From assembly GCF_003944765.1 (NCBI RefSeq), contig NZ_RWIU01000003.1, positions 62,001-126,000 of the forward strand: a stretch of DNA of 64,000 nt, read 5' to 3'. The notes below the pieces were generated by a model, which was given only the letters and a program-made list of their open reading frames with translations, was not told where the DNA came from and searched no databases. The position numbers were made by a program, and so were the translations under genes. This document shows, piece after piece, positions 42,885-52,948 of the stretch (its first letter is position 1; each line of letters begins with the position of its first letter). The DNA comes from Hymenobacter perfusus (lineage in GTDB: Bacteria; Bacteroidota; Bacteroidia; Cytophagales; Hymenobacteraceae).

Positions 42885-43047
42885 CGTCATGCTGAGCTTG
42901 CCGAAGCATCTCTACCGCTTCGTTGCATTGCTAATTAATTACCCCGGTAGAAATGCTGCGGCAAGCTCAGCATGACATCTGGTTTGACTGCGGCAGCACG
43001 CTAGATTCTTCGTCCTTGTTCTAAGCGCAACATGCTCGGAATGACGT
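42885..43047. repeat. dispersed palindromic repeat, family A
   Basis: CGTCATGCTGAGCTTGCCG...AAGCATCTCTACCGC mirrors GGTAGAAATGCTGCGGC...AAGCTCAGCATGAC, followed by a partial TGCTCGGAATGACGTT unit. Located between the cytochrome and transporter genes. It may hold transcript-end or processing signals. Confidence 0.8.
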
Positions 43048-43096
43048 TCAGCTAACCCTACCACGACCCACTTCCCAATCCCACGCCCACCTGCTT

Positions 43097-44353
<1,257 letters not shown>

Positions 44354-44360
44354 CGCACCC

Positions 44361-45251
44361 ATGGCTACCATCTGGAACCGCCGCGCCGCTCTCAAAGGGC
44401 TGCTGACCACTACCGCCGCCGTGAGCACCGTTGGTTTGGCCGGGGCCGGCACCATCGCCGAAAAACGCCCCGCTATGCCTGCTGCTTTGAAAGGAAATAT
44501 CCGCCAGTCGGTGTGCCGCTGGTGCTTCGCCGATTTGTCGTTGGAGCAGCTTTGCGCCGCCGCCAAGGAAATGGGTATCCGGGGCATTGATCTGGTTGGC
44601 CCCCAGGAATGGCCGACCCTGAAAAAGTACGGCCTCGATTCGCCCATGTGCAACGGCGCGGAAATCAACCTGACCGACGGCTTCAACGACCCGCAGTTTC
44701 ACGCCCGCCTGCAGAAGCAGTACGCCGCTATGATTCCGCAGGTGGCCAAGGCCGGCTACCGCAACCTGATCTGCTTCAGCGGCAGTCGTAGGGACAAAAC
44801 CGATGAGCAGGGCTGGGCCAACTGCGTAGCTGGCCTGAAGCCGCTGATGAAGCTGGCCGAGCAACACAACGTGGTGCTGGTGATGGAACTGCTCAACAGC
44901 AAAATCGACCACAAAGACTACCAGTGCGACCGGACCGCCTGGGGCGCGGAGCTGGCCAAACGGCTGGGCTCCGAGCACTTCAAGCTGCTCTACGACATCT
45001 ACCACATGCAGATTGACGAGGGCGACGTCATTCGTACCCTCACTGAGTTTCACCCTTACATTGCCCACTACCACACCGCCGGCGTGCCCGGCCGCCACGA
45101 GCTCAACGACGCCCAGGAATTGAACTACCCGGCCATCATGCGCGCCATCCTGGCCACCGGCTTCAAAGGCTACGTGGCTCAGGAGTTCATCCCGAAGCAG
45201 CCCGACAAGCTGGCCTCCCTGCGCCAGGCCGTGCAGCTCTGCGACGTCTGA
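44361..45251 (+). CDS. hydroxypyruvate isomerase-like TIM-barrel protein with Tat-like signal
   Basis: The 296-residue protein begins MATIWNRRAALKGLLTTTAA, a twin-arginine signal, so it is likely exported. Barrel segments: RWCFADLSLEQLCAAAKEMG, NVVLVMELLNSKIDHKDYQ (Glu), FKLLYDIYHMQIDEGD (Asp/His/Glu) and YIAHYHTAGVPG (His). This is the Hyi/OtnI-like branch; a role in rearranging a 3-keto sugar is inferred from context, not from the sequence alone. The stop (45251) is at the start of a family B repeat. Confidence 0.88.
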   Translation: MATIWNRRAALKGLLTTTAAVSTVGLAGAGTIAEKRPAMPAALKGNIRQSVCRWCFADLSLEQLCAAAKEMGIRGIDLVGPQEWPTLKKYGLDSPMCNGAEINLTDGFNDPQFHARLQKQYAAMIPQVAKAGYRNLICFSGSRRDKTDEQGWANCVAGLKPLMKLAEQHNVVLVMELLNSKIDHKDYQCDRTAWGAELAKRLGSEHFKLLYDIYHMQIDEGDVIRTLTEFHPYIAHYHTAGVPGRHELNDAQELNYPAIMRAILATGFKGYVAQEFIPKQPDKLASLRQAVQLCDV

Positions 45252-45363
45252 ACGATGTAGAGACGCGACACTTCGCGTCTCGTCGTTGCTGATATTGTTA
45301 TTGCCGCACGGTTTCAAAACGTTCAACGTAAAGACGCGAAGTGTCGCGTCTCTACGTCGTTCT
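45251..45363. repeat. dispersed palindromic repeat, family B
   Basis: AACGATGTAGAGACGCGACA...CTTCGCGTCT on the left mirrors AGACGCGAAG...TGTCGCGTCTCTAC on the right, with interior TCGTCGTTGCTGATATTGTT as in the 17172 element. It separates the isomerase-like and DUF1080 genes. Confidence 0.85.
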
Positions 45364-45376
45364 AGCCTCTCTACTC

Positions 45377-46147
45377 ATGAAATTTCCTTTCCTGACGGCC
45401 GCTCTTTTTAGTTTTTCCGTAGCCGCCTGCGCCCAGCAAGCCGGCAAGCCGGAAGATACCGAGGTATGGAAGCCGATTCCGAAAACGGTGCGCGGCAAGC
45501 TAAAAACCACGCCGCCACCGGCCAACGCGGTGGTGCTGTTTGATGGCAAAAACCTGAACGAGTGGGTGTCGGCCGACGACCGGACCCAGCCGGCCCAGTG
45601 GACGGTGGCCGACGGCCTGCTGACGGTGGACAAGCCCAAAGGCAACATCGAAACCAAACGCACCTTCACCAACTACCGCCTGCACTTGGAGTGGCGCGTG
45701 CCCGCCGACATTACCGGCCAGGGCCAGGTGCGCGGCAACAGCGGCGTGTTTCTGGCTTCCCTGGGCAAAGGCGACCTGGGCTACGAGCTGCAGATCCTCG
45801 ACCCCTACCAGAACCCCACCTACGTGAACGGTATGGCCGGCAGCATCTACAAGCAGCGCATTCCGCTGGCCAATCCCGGCCGCCAGCCTGGCGAATGGCA
45901 GTCCTACGACGTGTGGTGGACCGCCCCCACCTTCAAGCCCGATGGCGCAGTGCTGACGCCCGCCCGCGTTACGGTGAAGTTCAACGGCGTAACGGTACAA
46001 AAGAACGTGGCCCTGGCCGGCCCCACGCGCTACATTGGCCCGCCCCAGTACGAGGCCCACGGACCCGCACCCATCAAGCTCCAGTCGCACGGCGACCCGA
46101 GCGCGCCTATTAGCTTCCGTAACATCTGGGTGCTGGAACTGAAGTAG
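45377..46147 (+). CDS. 3-keto-disaccharide hydrolase (DUF1080) protein
   Basis: The product (256 residues) starts with a signal peptide, MKFPFLTAALFSFSVAACAQQ, and a lipobox-like AAC. The DUF1080 laminin-G-like domain follows: NAVVLFDGKNLNEWVS, GNIETKRTFTNYRLHLEWRV, GNSGVFLASLGKGDLGYELQ (the GNSG motif) and FNGVTVQKNVALAGPTRY. The family hydrolyses glycosidic bonds next to an oxidised 3-keto sugar. It is the last gene of the locus, with a short spacer (46148-46241) to the convergent MscS gene. Confidence 0.92.
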   Translation: MKFPFLTAALFSFSVAACAQQAGKPEDTEVWKPIPKTVRGKLKTTPPPANAVVLFDGKNLNEWVSADDRTQPAQWTVADGLLTVDKPKGNIETKRTFTNYRLHLEWRVPADITGQGQVRGNSGVFLASLGKGDLGYELQILDPYQNPTYVNGMAGSIYKQRIPLANPGRQPGEWQSYDVWWTAPTFKPDGAVLTPARVTVKFNGVTVQKNVALAGPTRYIGPPQYEAHGPAPIKLQSHGDPSAPISFRNIWVLELK

Positions 46148-46241
46148 GAGAGAGGTAGACAGCTAACCTGCTCCAAGATTTCATTAGCCGAAGACCTTGT
46201 CGGAGTTTAGTATTACTGGCAATTGCCGGGGCAGATGGGCT

Positions 46242-47366
46242 TTACTCCATACCGTCGGGCAGAGGTGTGAAAGGCCGGTCAGTGGGCTCGAATAGGGAAC
46301 GTGATTTGGGTAGGCTTTCAGGGTGCTGCTCCTGAATGAAGCGCACCAGCTGCTCCCGGACCTCACAGCGCAAATCGAAGGCCCGGCTGGAGTTGCTGGC
46401 ACTCACCAGGCAGCGTAATTCCAGGGTGCGCTCCTTGGAATCAGTGACCTGCAACACGCATACCCGCTGGTCCCAGAGCGGATTGGTGGCCACTACGCGT
46501 TTCAGCTCGGCCCGCACTGCTTCTACCGGAATAGTGTAATCGGTGTAGAGAAACACGGTGCCCAGCAGCTGCGAGGTGCTGCGGGTCCAGTTCTGGAAGG
46601 GCTTTTCGATGAAGTAGTTGAGCGGTAATACCAGCCGCCGCTCATCCCAGATGCGCAGCACCACATACGTAAAGGTTATTTCCTCCACCCGGCCCCATTC
46701 GCCCTCCACTACCAGCACATCATCCAGTCGAAGCGGTTGCGTAAACGCAATCTGAAAGCCGGCCAGCAGGTTACTAATGGAGCGTTGGGCCGCGAAGCCC
46801 ACAATAACCGAGGCAATACCGGCCGAAGTAAGCAGCCCCGTCCCGATTTTACGTACCGTGGCAAAGCTCATCAGCACCAGAGCCACGGCCACGAATACAA
46901 TCAACGACACCACCAGCTTCTTAACGAACTGCAGCTGCGTGAACAGCTTGCGTACCCGTAGATTGTCGCCGTCCGTGAGTTGGTAATGCCGCTGTACCAG
47001 GTCCTGCACCACATCCACGGCCTGTACCAGGCACCAGGCAAAAGTGGTAAGCAGAGCAGTTTCTACCAGCCGCCGCGCCACTTCCAGGGGGCGGTCATCG
47101 AGCAGGGTGAGCGGCAGGGTGAACGACACCACCAGCACCGGCAGAAACCAGGCGGCGGGCGTACTCAGGTGCCGCAGCACCGACTGCGCCAAAAAGGTGT
47201 CCTGGCGGCGGGCGTAGCGCTTTAGCAGGCCGAACATCAGCGTCTTCAACAGCCAGCCCACGGCCAGACTACCCGCTATAATGCCGGCGGCCCGAAGTAA
47301 CAGCTGCAGCAGATCAGGAACGAGGTCGGCGGGAAGTTGCAGCATGAGCAGGTAAGCGGGCTTCAT
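46242..47366 (-). CDS. mechanosensitive ion channel, MscS family
   Basis: The 374-residue protein has an N-terminal membrane part of about four to five helices (IIAGSLAVGWLLKTLMFGLL; WFLPVLVVSFTLPLTLL; VVSLIVFVAVALVLMSFA), the pore-like helix GLLTSAGIASVIVGFAAQRSISNLLAGFQI, and a cytoplasmic beta domain (DDVLVVEGEWGRVEEITFTYVVLRIWDERRLVLPLNYF). It opens under hypo-osmotic tension. It is convergent with the DUF1080 gene and divergent from the methyltransferase at 47499. Confidence 0.93.
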   Translation of the reverse strand: MKPAYLLMLQLPADLVPDLLQLLLRAAGIIAGSLAVGWLLKTLMFGLLKRYARRQDTFLAQSVLRHLSTPAAWFLPVLVVSFTLPLTLLDDRPLEVARRLVETALLTTFAWCLVQAVDVVQDLVQRHYQLTDGDNLRVRKLFTQLQFVKKLVVSLIVFVAVALVLMSFATVRKIGTGLLTSAGIASVIVGFAAQRSISNLLAGFQIAFTQPLRLDDVLVVEGEWGRVEEITFTYVVLRIWDERRLVLPLNYFIEKPFQNWTRSTSQLLGTVFLYTDYTIPVEAVRAELKRVVATNPLWDQRVCVLQVTDSKERTLELRCLVSASNSSRAFDLRCEVREQLVRFIQEQHPESLPKSRSLFEPTDRPFTPLPDGME

Positions 47367-47498
47367 CAGGCGTAGCTTACCCGCAACGTGAAGGAAAGGT
47401 TACCGGGACGCCTGCAGGAGCAGGAAAGGCGGAAAATGTCCACCTTGCTGGCAGGACACACGCAGTGCCCCAACCCTGGAACCTCATCGTCGCCCACC

Positions 47499-48305
47499 AT
47501 GCCTTCCGTACCCGCTGACTACTTGGAGCTGAACCGCCGCCTCTGGAACGCCAAAACGGCGCATCACGTCGCTTCTGATTTCTACAACGTGCCAGGCTTT
47601 CTGGCCGGCCAATCTTCCCTGAACGAGGTGGAGCTGGGGCTGCTGGGAGAGGTGGCCGGCCAGCAGATTCTGCATCTGCAGTGCCACTTCGGGCAGGATT
47701 CGTTGTCGCTGAGCCATCTGGGCGCGCAGGTAACTGGCGTTGATCTGGCCGATACGGCTATTGCCACGGCCCGGGAGCTGGCCGCCCAACTGCAAACGGA
47801 CACGCAGTTCATCTGCGCCGATGTGTATGAGCTGCCCCGGCACCTGCAGCAGCAGTTCGATGTGGTATTTACCACCTACGGGGTGCTGGGCTGGTTGCCC
47901 GATATGGAGCAATGGGCCCACGTGGTTGCGCACTTCCTGAAACCTGGCGGCCGGCTGGTGCTGGTGGAATTTCATCCGGTACTATGGATGTTTAACCCCG
48001 ATTTCACGCGGGTGGAATACGCCTATTTCAACCGGGAGACCATCACGGAGGTAGAAACCGGCACCTACGCCGACCGCCAAGCGCCCATTGAGGCAACCGC
48101 CGTTTCCTGGAATCATAGTCTGGGCGAAGTGCTGGGGGCCTTGCTAGATCAGGGCCTCGAAATCCAGCATTTTGCGGAGTATGATTATTCTCCCTACGAC
48201 TGCTTTGCGGGGTTGGAGCAGGTAGCTGAGCGCCGCTATCAGCTAAGCGCCCTGCCCGGTAAGCTACCCATGCTGTATTCCGTGGTAGCCCGCAAAGCCG
48301 GTTAG
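47499..48305 (+). CDS. class I SAM-dependent methyltransferase
   Basis: The product is 268 residues from MPSVPADYLELNRRLWNAKT. The Rossmann signature is weak but readable: QQILHLQCHFGQDSLSLSHLGAQVTGVDLADTA (motif I to acidic strand II), QFICADVYELP (motif III) and DVVFTTYGVLGWLPDMEQWA. The substrate is unknown. The gene ends four nt inside the convergent nicotinamidase gene: its TAG at 48303-48305 overlaps the other's TAA at 48302-48304. A frame open to 47388 upstream is unlikely to be coding. Confidence 0.88.
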   Translation: MPSVPADYLELNRRLWNAKTAHHVASDFYNVPGFLAGQSSLNEVELGLLGEVAGQQILHLQCHFGQDSLSLSHLGAQVTGVDLADTAIATARELAAQLQTDTQFICADVYELPRHLQQQFDVVFTTYGVLGWLPDMEQWAHVVAHFLKPGGRLVLVEFHPVLWMFNPDFTRVEYAYFNRETITEVETGTYADRQAPIEATAVSWNHSLGEVLGALLDQGLEIQHFAEYDYSPYDCFAGLEQVAERRYQLSALPGKLPMLYSVVARKAG

Positions 48306-48922
48306 CGCGGCAGTGGCAATACATCTGCGAGAAGTGGGAAAGTTGCTCTCCGCTGGGCCAGCACGCGTTGGGCATCCTGGTAGCCTTCCGCCGAAATAGC
48401 GCGGGTGGCTTCGGCCAGAAAAATAACCCGGAAGCCTTCCTGCAGGGCATCCAGCGCCGAGAAATACACGCAGTAATCGGCCGCCAGCCCGCACAGGTGT
48501 ACTTCCTGCACTCCCCGGCCCCGCAGGTAATCGGCCAAGCCGGTGCTTTTGCGGTGGCCGTTATCGAAGAAGCCGCTGTAGGAATCTATTTCCGGGTTCA
48601 TGCCCTTGCGGAAAATGGCTTCAATCCAGTGTTGGTCGAGTTGGGCGCTGAATTCGGCTCCCGGTGTACCCTGCACGCAGTGGTCGGGCCACAGCGTTTG
48701 CGGAAGGCCGTGTAAGTCAAGCTGTGAAAACAGCGCGTGCCCGGGGTGCTGGCTGGCAAAGCTCTGATGGTCGGCCGGATGCCAGTCCTGGGTAGCTACC
48801 ACCAGCTCATAGTGAGGTTGCAGGCGGTTTACCAGCGGTAGTATTTCGTGACCGGCGGGTACGGCTAGTGAGCCGCCGGGCAGGAAGTCGTTCTGAATGT
48901 CAATGAGCAGGAGAGCAGTCAT
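48302..48922 (-). CDS. pncA: nicotinamidase (nicotinamide deamidase)
   Basis: The product (206 residues from MTALLLIDIQNDFLPGGSLA) deamidates nicotinamide to nicotinate for NAD+ salvage. The catalytic Asp lies in IDIQNDF, the metal-binding D-x-H-x-x-H in QDWHPADHQSFA, the Lys-equivalent region in LWPDHCVQGTPGAEF, and the nucleophile Cys in LCGLAADYCV. The upstream frame to 48973 adds a non-family peptide and is rejected. It overlaps the methyltransferase stop in a convergent arrangement. Confidence 0.95.
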   Translation of the reverse strand: MTALLLIDIQNDFLPGGSLAVPAGHEILPLVNRLQPHYELVVATQDWHPADHQSFASQHPGHALFSQLDLHGLPQTLWPDHCVQGTPGAEFSAQLDQHWIEAIFRKGMNPEIDSYSGFFDNGHRKSTGLADYLRGRGVQEVHLCGLAADYCVYFSALDALQEGFRVIFLAEATRAISAEGYQDAQRVLAQRRATFPLLADVLPLPR

Positions 48923-49061
48923 ACAGCGAAAAATGGCAAGCGGGTGGTTCAGATTGGGAAAGAAAAGCTTCAAAATAGAGCATACTGTTCAAATACTTGT
49001 GCTCTGTTTAATCGTATTTTTTAGTGTTTGATTTATACTTGTTGTTCTAAGGTATTCCGTC

Positions 49062-49490
49062 ATGGATTCACTACAGCATATCATCTACCAGAGCACGGCC
49101 GTCATGGCACTAGCTGGGCCGGAACTGGAGCGGCTGCTCCATCAATGTCGGGTGCATAACCAACTGGCCGGGGTATCCGGCATGCTATTATACGACGGCA
49201 GCCGGTTTCTGCAGATATTGGAAGGTCCGGCGGTGGCCATTACCCATATTTTCAGCCGTATTGTACCCGACTGCCGCCATACCGATGTGCAGGTGCTGGC
49301 CAACGGCCCGGTGGCGCAACGGCAGTTCAGTACCTGGTCGATGGGTTTGGTGAACTACGGCATCTGCTCCGCCGCCGACTTTGAGGACGCGCTGCCGGCC
49401 CTGCTCAGCATTACTGACGCGGCCCTGTGGATGCTGCTCCATGATTTTCAGCTGAATGCCGGCCGCATGCGTCGGTATATACCGTCTTAA
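49062..49490 (+). CDS. BLUF-domain blue-light sensor
   Basis: The 142-residue protein is a single BLUF domain with a short C-terminal helix. The flavin-binding features are HIIYQSTA (Tyr), LLHQCRVHNQLAGVSGMLLY, RFLQILEG (the Gln that switches on light) and FSTWSMG (Trp/Met near the flavin). No output domain is fused, so signalling needs a partner protein. The upstream 48923-49061 is AT-rich and may hold the promoter, but no exact -7 was found. Confidence 0.93.
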   Translation: MDSLQHIIYQSTAVMALAGPELERLLHQCRVHNQLAGVSGMLLYDGSRFLQILEGPAVAITHIFSRIVPDCRHTDVQVLANGPVAQRQFSTWSMGLVNYGICSAADFEDALPALLSITDAALWMLLHDFQLNAGRMRRYIPS

Positions 49491-49586
49491 TTCCGCTGCC
49501 TGCGCTTATGCGCTGTAATTCATCGTTACCTTGCGCCATACCGGGCCTCCCAGGTGGCGGACTCCGGATTCTGGTACAGCAAGGCA

Positions 49587-50513
49587 ATGACAGGTCGTTT
49601 TTTCACGGGAATCAGTATAGCAGTGGGGGCCGCGCTGCCGATGGCGGCGGCAGCTCAGACCACGGAAGCCCGCGCTATTCCGGGTACGCAGGTGTGGCTG
49701 GTGGCGCCCCCCGGTTTCGGGCCGGCTACCGGTTTTGCGGGACTTCGGCGGGGCGAGGCGGTGTTGCAGGTGTTAGATTTGAAGGGAAGCAACTATTACC
49801 GGCAGGCCGCCGGATTCAGCCCGGCTCGGTTTGAGGCGCGAGGGGGCAAAGTACTGGATTTTAAGGAAGTATCCGGTACAGCTTATCCGGCCCGGCTGGT
49901 GCGGGTGCGTCTGTCGCCCACGCAGGAATCGTCGCAGCTACTGTTCGGCGACTCCACGTTTGCCGTGCTGCTGGATGCCCGTTACCCCGCCGCCGATACG
50001 GCCCTGGCTACTGCGATGCGCCGCAGCCTGCTCAGCGCCACGTACCGCAAGGCCAATGAAACCGGCAGCCCTTCTACCGCCGACATGGTCTTCAGTTTCG
50101 ACGAAAAAAAGTCGCCGTTTGCATTGGCTGACCTGCGGGCTGGCCGGTACGTGTACGCATTGGGCGGGCAGCGCAAAGCCGATTACGGAACCGAGCCCCT
50201 GGTAACGGTAACCACCCACGCGTATAATCCGTCCATCACGGCCGCCGATATCAGCCAGCAGGTGCTGGGCCAGCAAACCGGCCTGACGGGTTACACGGCC
50301 CGAAAAATGGCTTCGGGCAAGATAAACGACCTAGTAACCTACGAAACGGAAGGCTTCGCGCAGCTGCTGGGGCAGCGGGTGCTGGTGTATCAGCAGGTGA
50401 CGGTGATAGGCAGCACCGCCGTAGCCATGCAGGCCATTGCCCGTCAGGATTTTGAAGCGACGCTCACACAGTTCAAGAGTATGACCCACACCATAACCGC
50501 CCGCAAAAAGTAG
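49587..50513 (+). CDS. hypothetical secreted protein
   Basis: The product (308 residues from MTGRFFTGISIAVGAALPMA) has a Sec signal peptide ending near AAAAQTTEA, so it is periplasmic or outer-membrane associated. The body is beta-rich (TQVWLVAPPGFGPATGFAGL; GEAVLQVLDLKGSNYY; RLVRVRLSPTQES; TAVAMQAIARQDFEATL). It resembles uncharacterised Bacteroidota secreted proteins of the PsbP/DUF1795 kind only loosely. A weak TACCTTGC lies about 55 nt upstream. Its stop is 3 nt before the stop of the convergent ligase-like gene. Confidence 0.6.
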   Translation: MTGRFFTGISIAVGAALPMAAAAQTTEARAIPGTQVWLVAPPGFGPATGFAGLRRGEAVLQVLDLKGSNYYRQAAGFSPARFEARGGKVLDFKEVSGTAYPARLVRVRLSPTQESSQLLFGDSTFAVLLDARYPAADTALATAMRRSLLSATYRKANETGSPSTADMVFSFDEKKSPFALADLRAGRYVYALGGQRKADYGTEPLVTVTTHAYNPSITAADISQQVLGQQTGLTGYTARKMASGKINDLVTYETEGFAQLLGQRVLVYQQVTVIGSTAVAMQAIARQDFEATLTQFKSMTHTITARKK

Positions 50514-50516
50514 CTG

Positions 50517-51041
50517 CTACACCTGCGCTGCCCGAAACGGGAATCGGGCCAACTCCTGCCACGGTCCGCCCTGGTAAGCCCACAGCGTAAAACCCGTGCC
50601 CACGGCCTCAAACGGCGTAAAACCGGCGGTCAACTCCTGGTGTAAACCCCGGGCGACGGTAGGCAGAACTTTATTCTGCACCGTAACGTGGGGCCGGAGG
50701 GGCTGCCGGTCCTGGGGAGTAAGCCAGGCGTCCCAGGCTTTTTGCAATTCCCGGTGGAGCTGCTGCACCCGCAGGTTCTCAAGCGAATAGGCCACGCCCT
50801 GCCCCAGAAACCGCAAGCCGCTGACGTGTAGCGGGAGAGGAGGCACAGTGGCTGTTACGGCCTGCAGGTGCTGCTCAATGGCAGCCTGCTCCAGGCCGGG
50901 CAAATGGTGAAACAGGGTGACGTGAGCTTTCAGATAATTGCGCTCCGGCGGGAAATGCTGTTGCCGCAGCTGGTTGAAATACCGGTGCGAAGCCGCGTCC
51001 AGCGTCAGCGTTAGTATGAGGGGCGCAGGAGAATCGGTCAT
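50517..51041 (-). CDS. 2'-5' RNA ligase family protein
   Basis: The 174-residue product (start MTDSPAPLILTLTL) has the two HxT/S motifs of the 2H phosphoesterase fold: AHVTLFHHL (~40) and PHVTVQNKV (~125). These enzymes act on 2',3'-cyclic phosphates in RNA or nucleotides. The physiological substrate is unknown. It is convergent with the 49587 gene. The ATG at 51041 is preferred over 51053, which only adds four residues. Confidence 0.87.
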   Translation of the reverse strand: MTDSPAPLILTLTLDAASHRYFNQLRQQHFPPERNYLKAHVTLFHHLPGLEQAAIEQHLQAVTATVPPLPLHVSGLRFLGQGVAYSLENLRVQQLHRELQKAWDAWLTPQDRQPLRPHVTVQNKVLPTVARGLHQELTAGFTPFEAVGTGFTLWAYQGGPWQELARFPFRAAQV

Positions 51042-51116
51042 AAGAAAGGGCAAAGCCGGCTGTACGTGAAATTCACGCCAGGCGGCTTTGCCCCATTGCT
51101 TTTACTTGCGCCGGAT

Positions 51117-52691
51117 CTACGGCGCTACAATCATTAAGCGGGAGGTTTTGCTGTAGCCGGCCTGGCGGACCCGCAGAAAGTAGACACCGCCCGGCAGCCC
51201 GGCAGTGCGTAGCTGCGCCGGGTTACTTCCTGCATCGGTGCGCAGCTGCCGCACCAGCTGGCCCCGGGTATTGCGCAACTCCAGCGTAGCCGGTAGTTCA
51301 GCGGTAGGCAACAGCACCTGCACCTGCTCCCGGGCCGGGTTAGGATACACCTGCACCGCAAAGTCGCCGGCCCTGCTCACGGGCTGAACCGAGGAATATG
51401 CCACGCGGCCGTCCTCATCGTGCATCGCCAGCCGGTAATACGATTGTCCGACCAGGGGCTTGGCGTCCAGCACCGAGTACGACTGCCCACCGGGCCGGTT
51501 TCCGGCCGTAACCCGCCCGGCTGGTTGCCAGCTGGTACCGGTGGCACTGCGCTCAACTTCAAAATAGCCCACCTTCTGCTCGCTGGCAGTCAACCAGTCG
51601 AGCCGCACGCCTGCGGTGGTAGCAGCAGCACCAAACCGCACGAGCGTGACGGGCAGCGGCAGCGCGTCGCGGAAGCTCACGGCATCACCCCGGGTGCAGC
51701 CCAGCGCCGCTCCATAGGCCCGTCCGGTGTAGTTGCCGGTCTGGCCATCAATCCGGAAAATTTCCCCGGTGGCCGCCCGCACCGTGTATACATTGTCGAA
51801 CCGGTCCGAAAACATGGCACCCACGTTCCTGTCGCCGGAGGTGGCAGCTGGAATTGGGGTGGCTACGTTGGTTGTAACGGCCACCGGAGCCGTAGCTGGG
51901 TTGCTGATGGTCAGGTATTGGTCGGTGAGGCCCAGGTAGCTCACCAAGTTGCCGGTTGCTTTATCGTACACCCAGTCCTGAATGCCGCCCTCGGGCGTTG
52001 GCCCCGAGCCGCCGGAGCGGATGTACGCCTCTGCCTGACTACGGAACGACTCTACCACGGCGGCCGTGGCTGGGTCGGAGGTGTTGAGGCGCTGCCAGGT
52101 GGGCGCGGCAATGTTGGTCAGGTCTACGGTGCCCACGTACAGGCGGGCATCGGATACGCGGGCGGTGTTGGGCAGCGGAAACCCGAAAAGCGTATTGAAA
52201 ATGATGCGGAATGTGGCACCCCCAATGTAGTATTGGCCGTCGGGGCCGCTGTCGGCTACAAAGTTGAGGGCCTGCCGCACGTCCGTAGTGGACTGGGAGC
52301 CGGTGGGCTGCGTCAACTCACCGGCGGGCGGCGTATCCGGGGCCGTCATGGGCCGCACAGAATCGGCCAGGGCAGTGCTCAGGTTAATGCGGTACAGCTG
52401 AGGCGTGAACGTAGTGAAATTACCCAGACTCTGCTGCTCCACCCGCATACCGTACAGCACCGACTGGTCGGCTTGGTTATAGCCCAAACCATTGATGATT
52501 AAATTGTTGCCGCCGTTAATGCGCACGGTGCCCACCGTTTGCAGGGACCCATCCTGCAGGACCTGATACAGTTGGGAAGGGTTGCGGGCCGAAGCCGGAC
52601 ACGCCGATGATACGGCAAAGCTGCTGGTAGGCAGTTGGGCCCACGCGCTATAACCACCGAGCAGGAGCAGGAAGAGTATAGAATTTTTCAT
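51117..52691 (-). CDS. T9SS-secreted protein with C-terminal sorting domain
   Basis: The product is 524 residues from MKNSILFLLLLGGYSAWAQ. The N-terminal signal is followed by a beta-propeller-like domain of the DUF6923 type (QLYQVLQDGSLQTVGTVRI; GLGYNQADQSVLYGM; DYxSDRFDNVYTVRAATGE), a fibronectin-like region (RLDWLTASEQKVGYFEVERS) and a type IX sorting domain (VQVYPNPAREQVQVLLPT, then VYFLRVRQAGYSKTSRLMIV). The protein is exported through T9SS and probably attached at the cell surface. The longer frame to 52820 contains the divergent promoter region and is rejected. Confidence 0.85.
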   Translation of the reverse strand: MKNSILFLLLLGGYSAWAQLPTSSFAVSSACPASARNPSQLYQVLQDGSLQTVGTVRINGGNNLIINGLGYNQADQSVLYGMRVEQQSLGNFTTFTPQLYRINLSTALADSVRPMTAPDTPPAGELTQPTGSQSTTDVRQALNFVADSGPDGQYYIGGATFRIIFNTLFGFPLPNTARVSDARLYVGTVDLTNIAAPTWQRLNTSDPATAAVVESFRSQAEAYIRSGGSGPTPEGGIQDWVYDKATGNLVSYLGLTDQYLTISNPATAPVAVTTNVATPIPAATSGDRNVGAMFSDRFDNVYTVRAATGEIFRIDGQTGNYTGRAYGAALGCTRGDAVSFRDALPLPVTLVRFGAAATTAGVRLDWLTASEQKVGYFEVERSATGTSWQPAGRVTAGNRPGGQSYSVLDAKPLVGQSYYRLAMHDEDGRVAYSSVQPVSRAGDFAVQVYPNPAREQVQVLLPTAELPATLELRNTRGQLVRQLRTDAGSNPAQLRTAGLPGGVYFLRVRQAGYSKTSRLMIVAP

Positions 52692-52806
52692 TTTGGGAAG
52701 TAAGGCAGAGGTCCGAAAAAGTCCATATCCGCTTGTAGAAGCCACATTTAACGGTAGGTAAAAGGTACGAAACATGGGCCTATAAACTCCTCTTTCCCGA
52801 AAATGG

Positions 52807-52826
52807 ATACACTTTGGCAAGTGTAT
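52807..52826. promoter_or_regulatory. perfect palindrome ATACACTT-TGGC-AAGTGTAT in the divergent hutI spacer
   Basis: The 8-bp arms are exact complements around TGGC. It lies 116 nt upstream of the minus-strand T9SS gene start (52691) and 122 nt before the hutI ATG, a usual place for an operator. Which regulator, if any, binds is unknown. Rest of the spacer is AT-rich near 52900. Confidence 0.5.
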
Positions 52827-52948
52827 TCTTATCTGCGTATATAGCTGTGAACCACTCGTTGAGGTCGAAATACAGCCTTCACATTACCGGTTCGGACAAA
52901 AGCTGCCGAAATTTTTTTTACACTTTTACCGCTCCACCCAACGTACCA

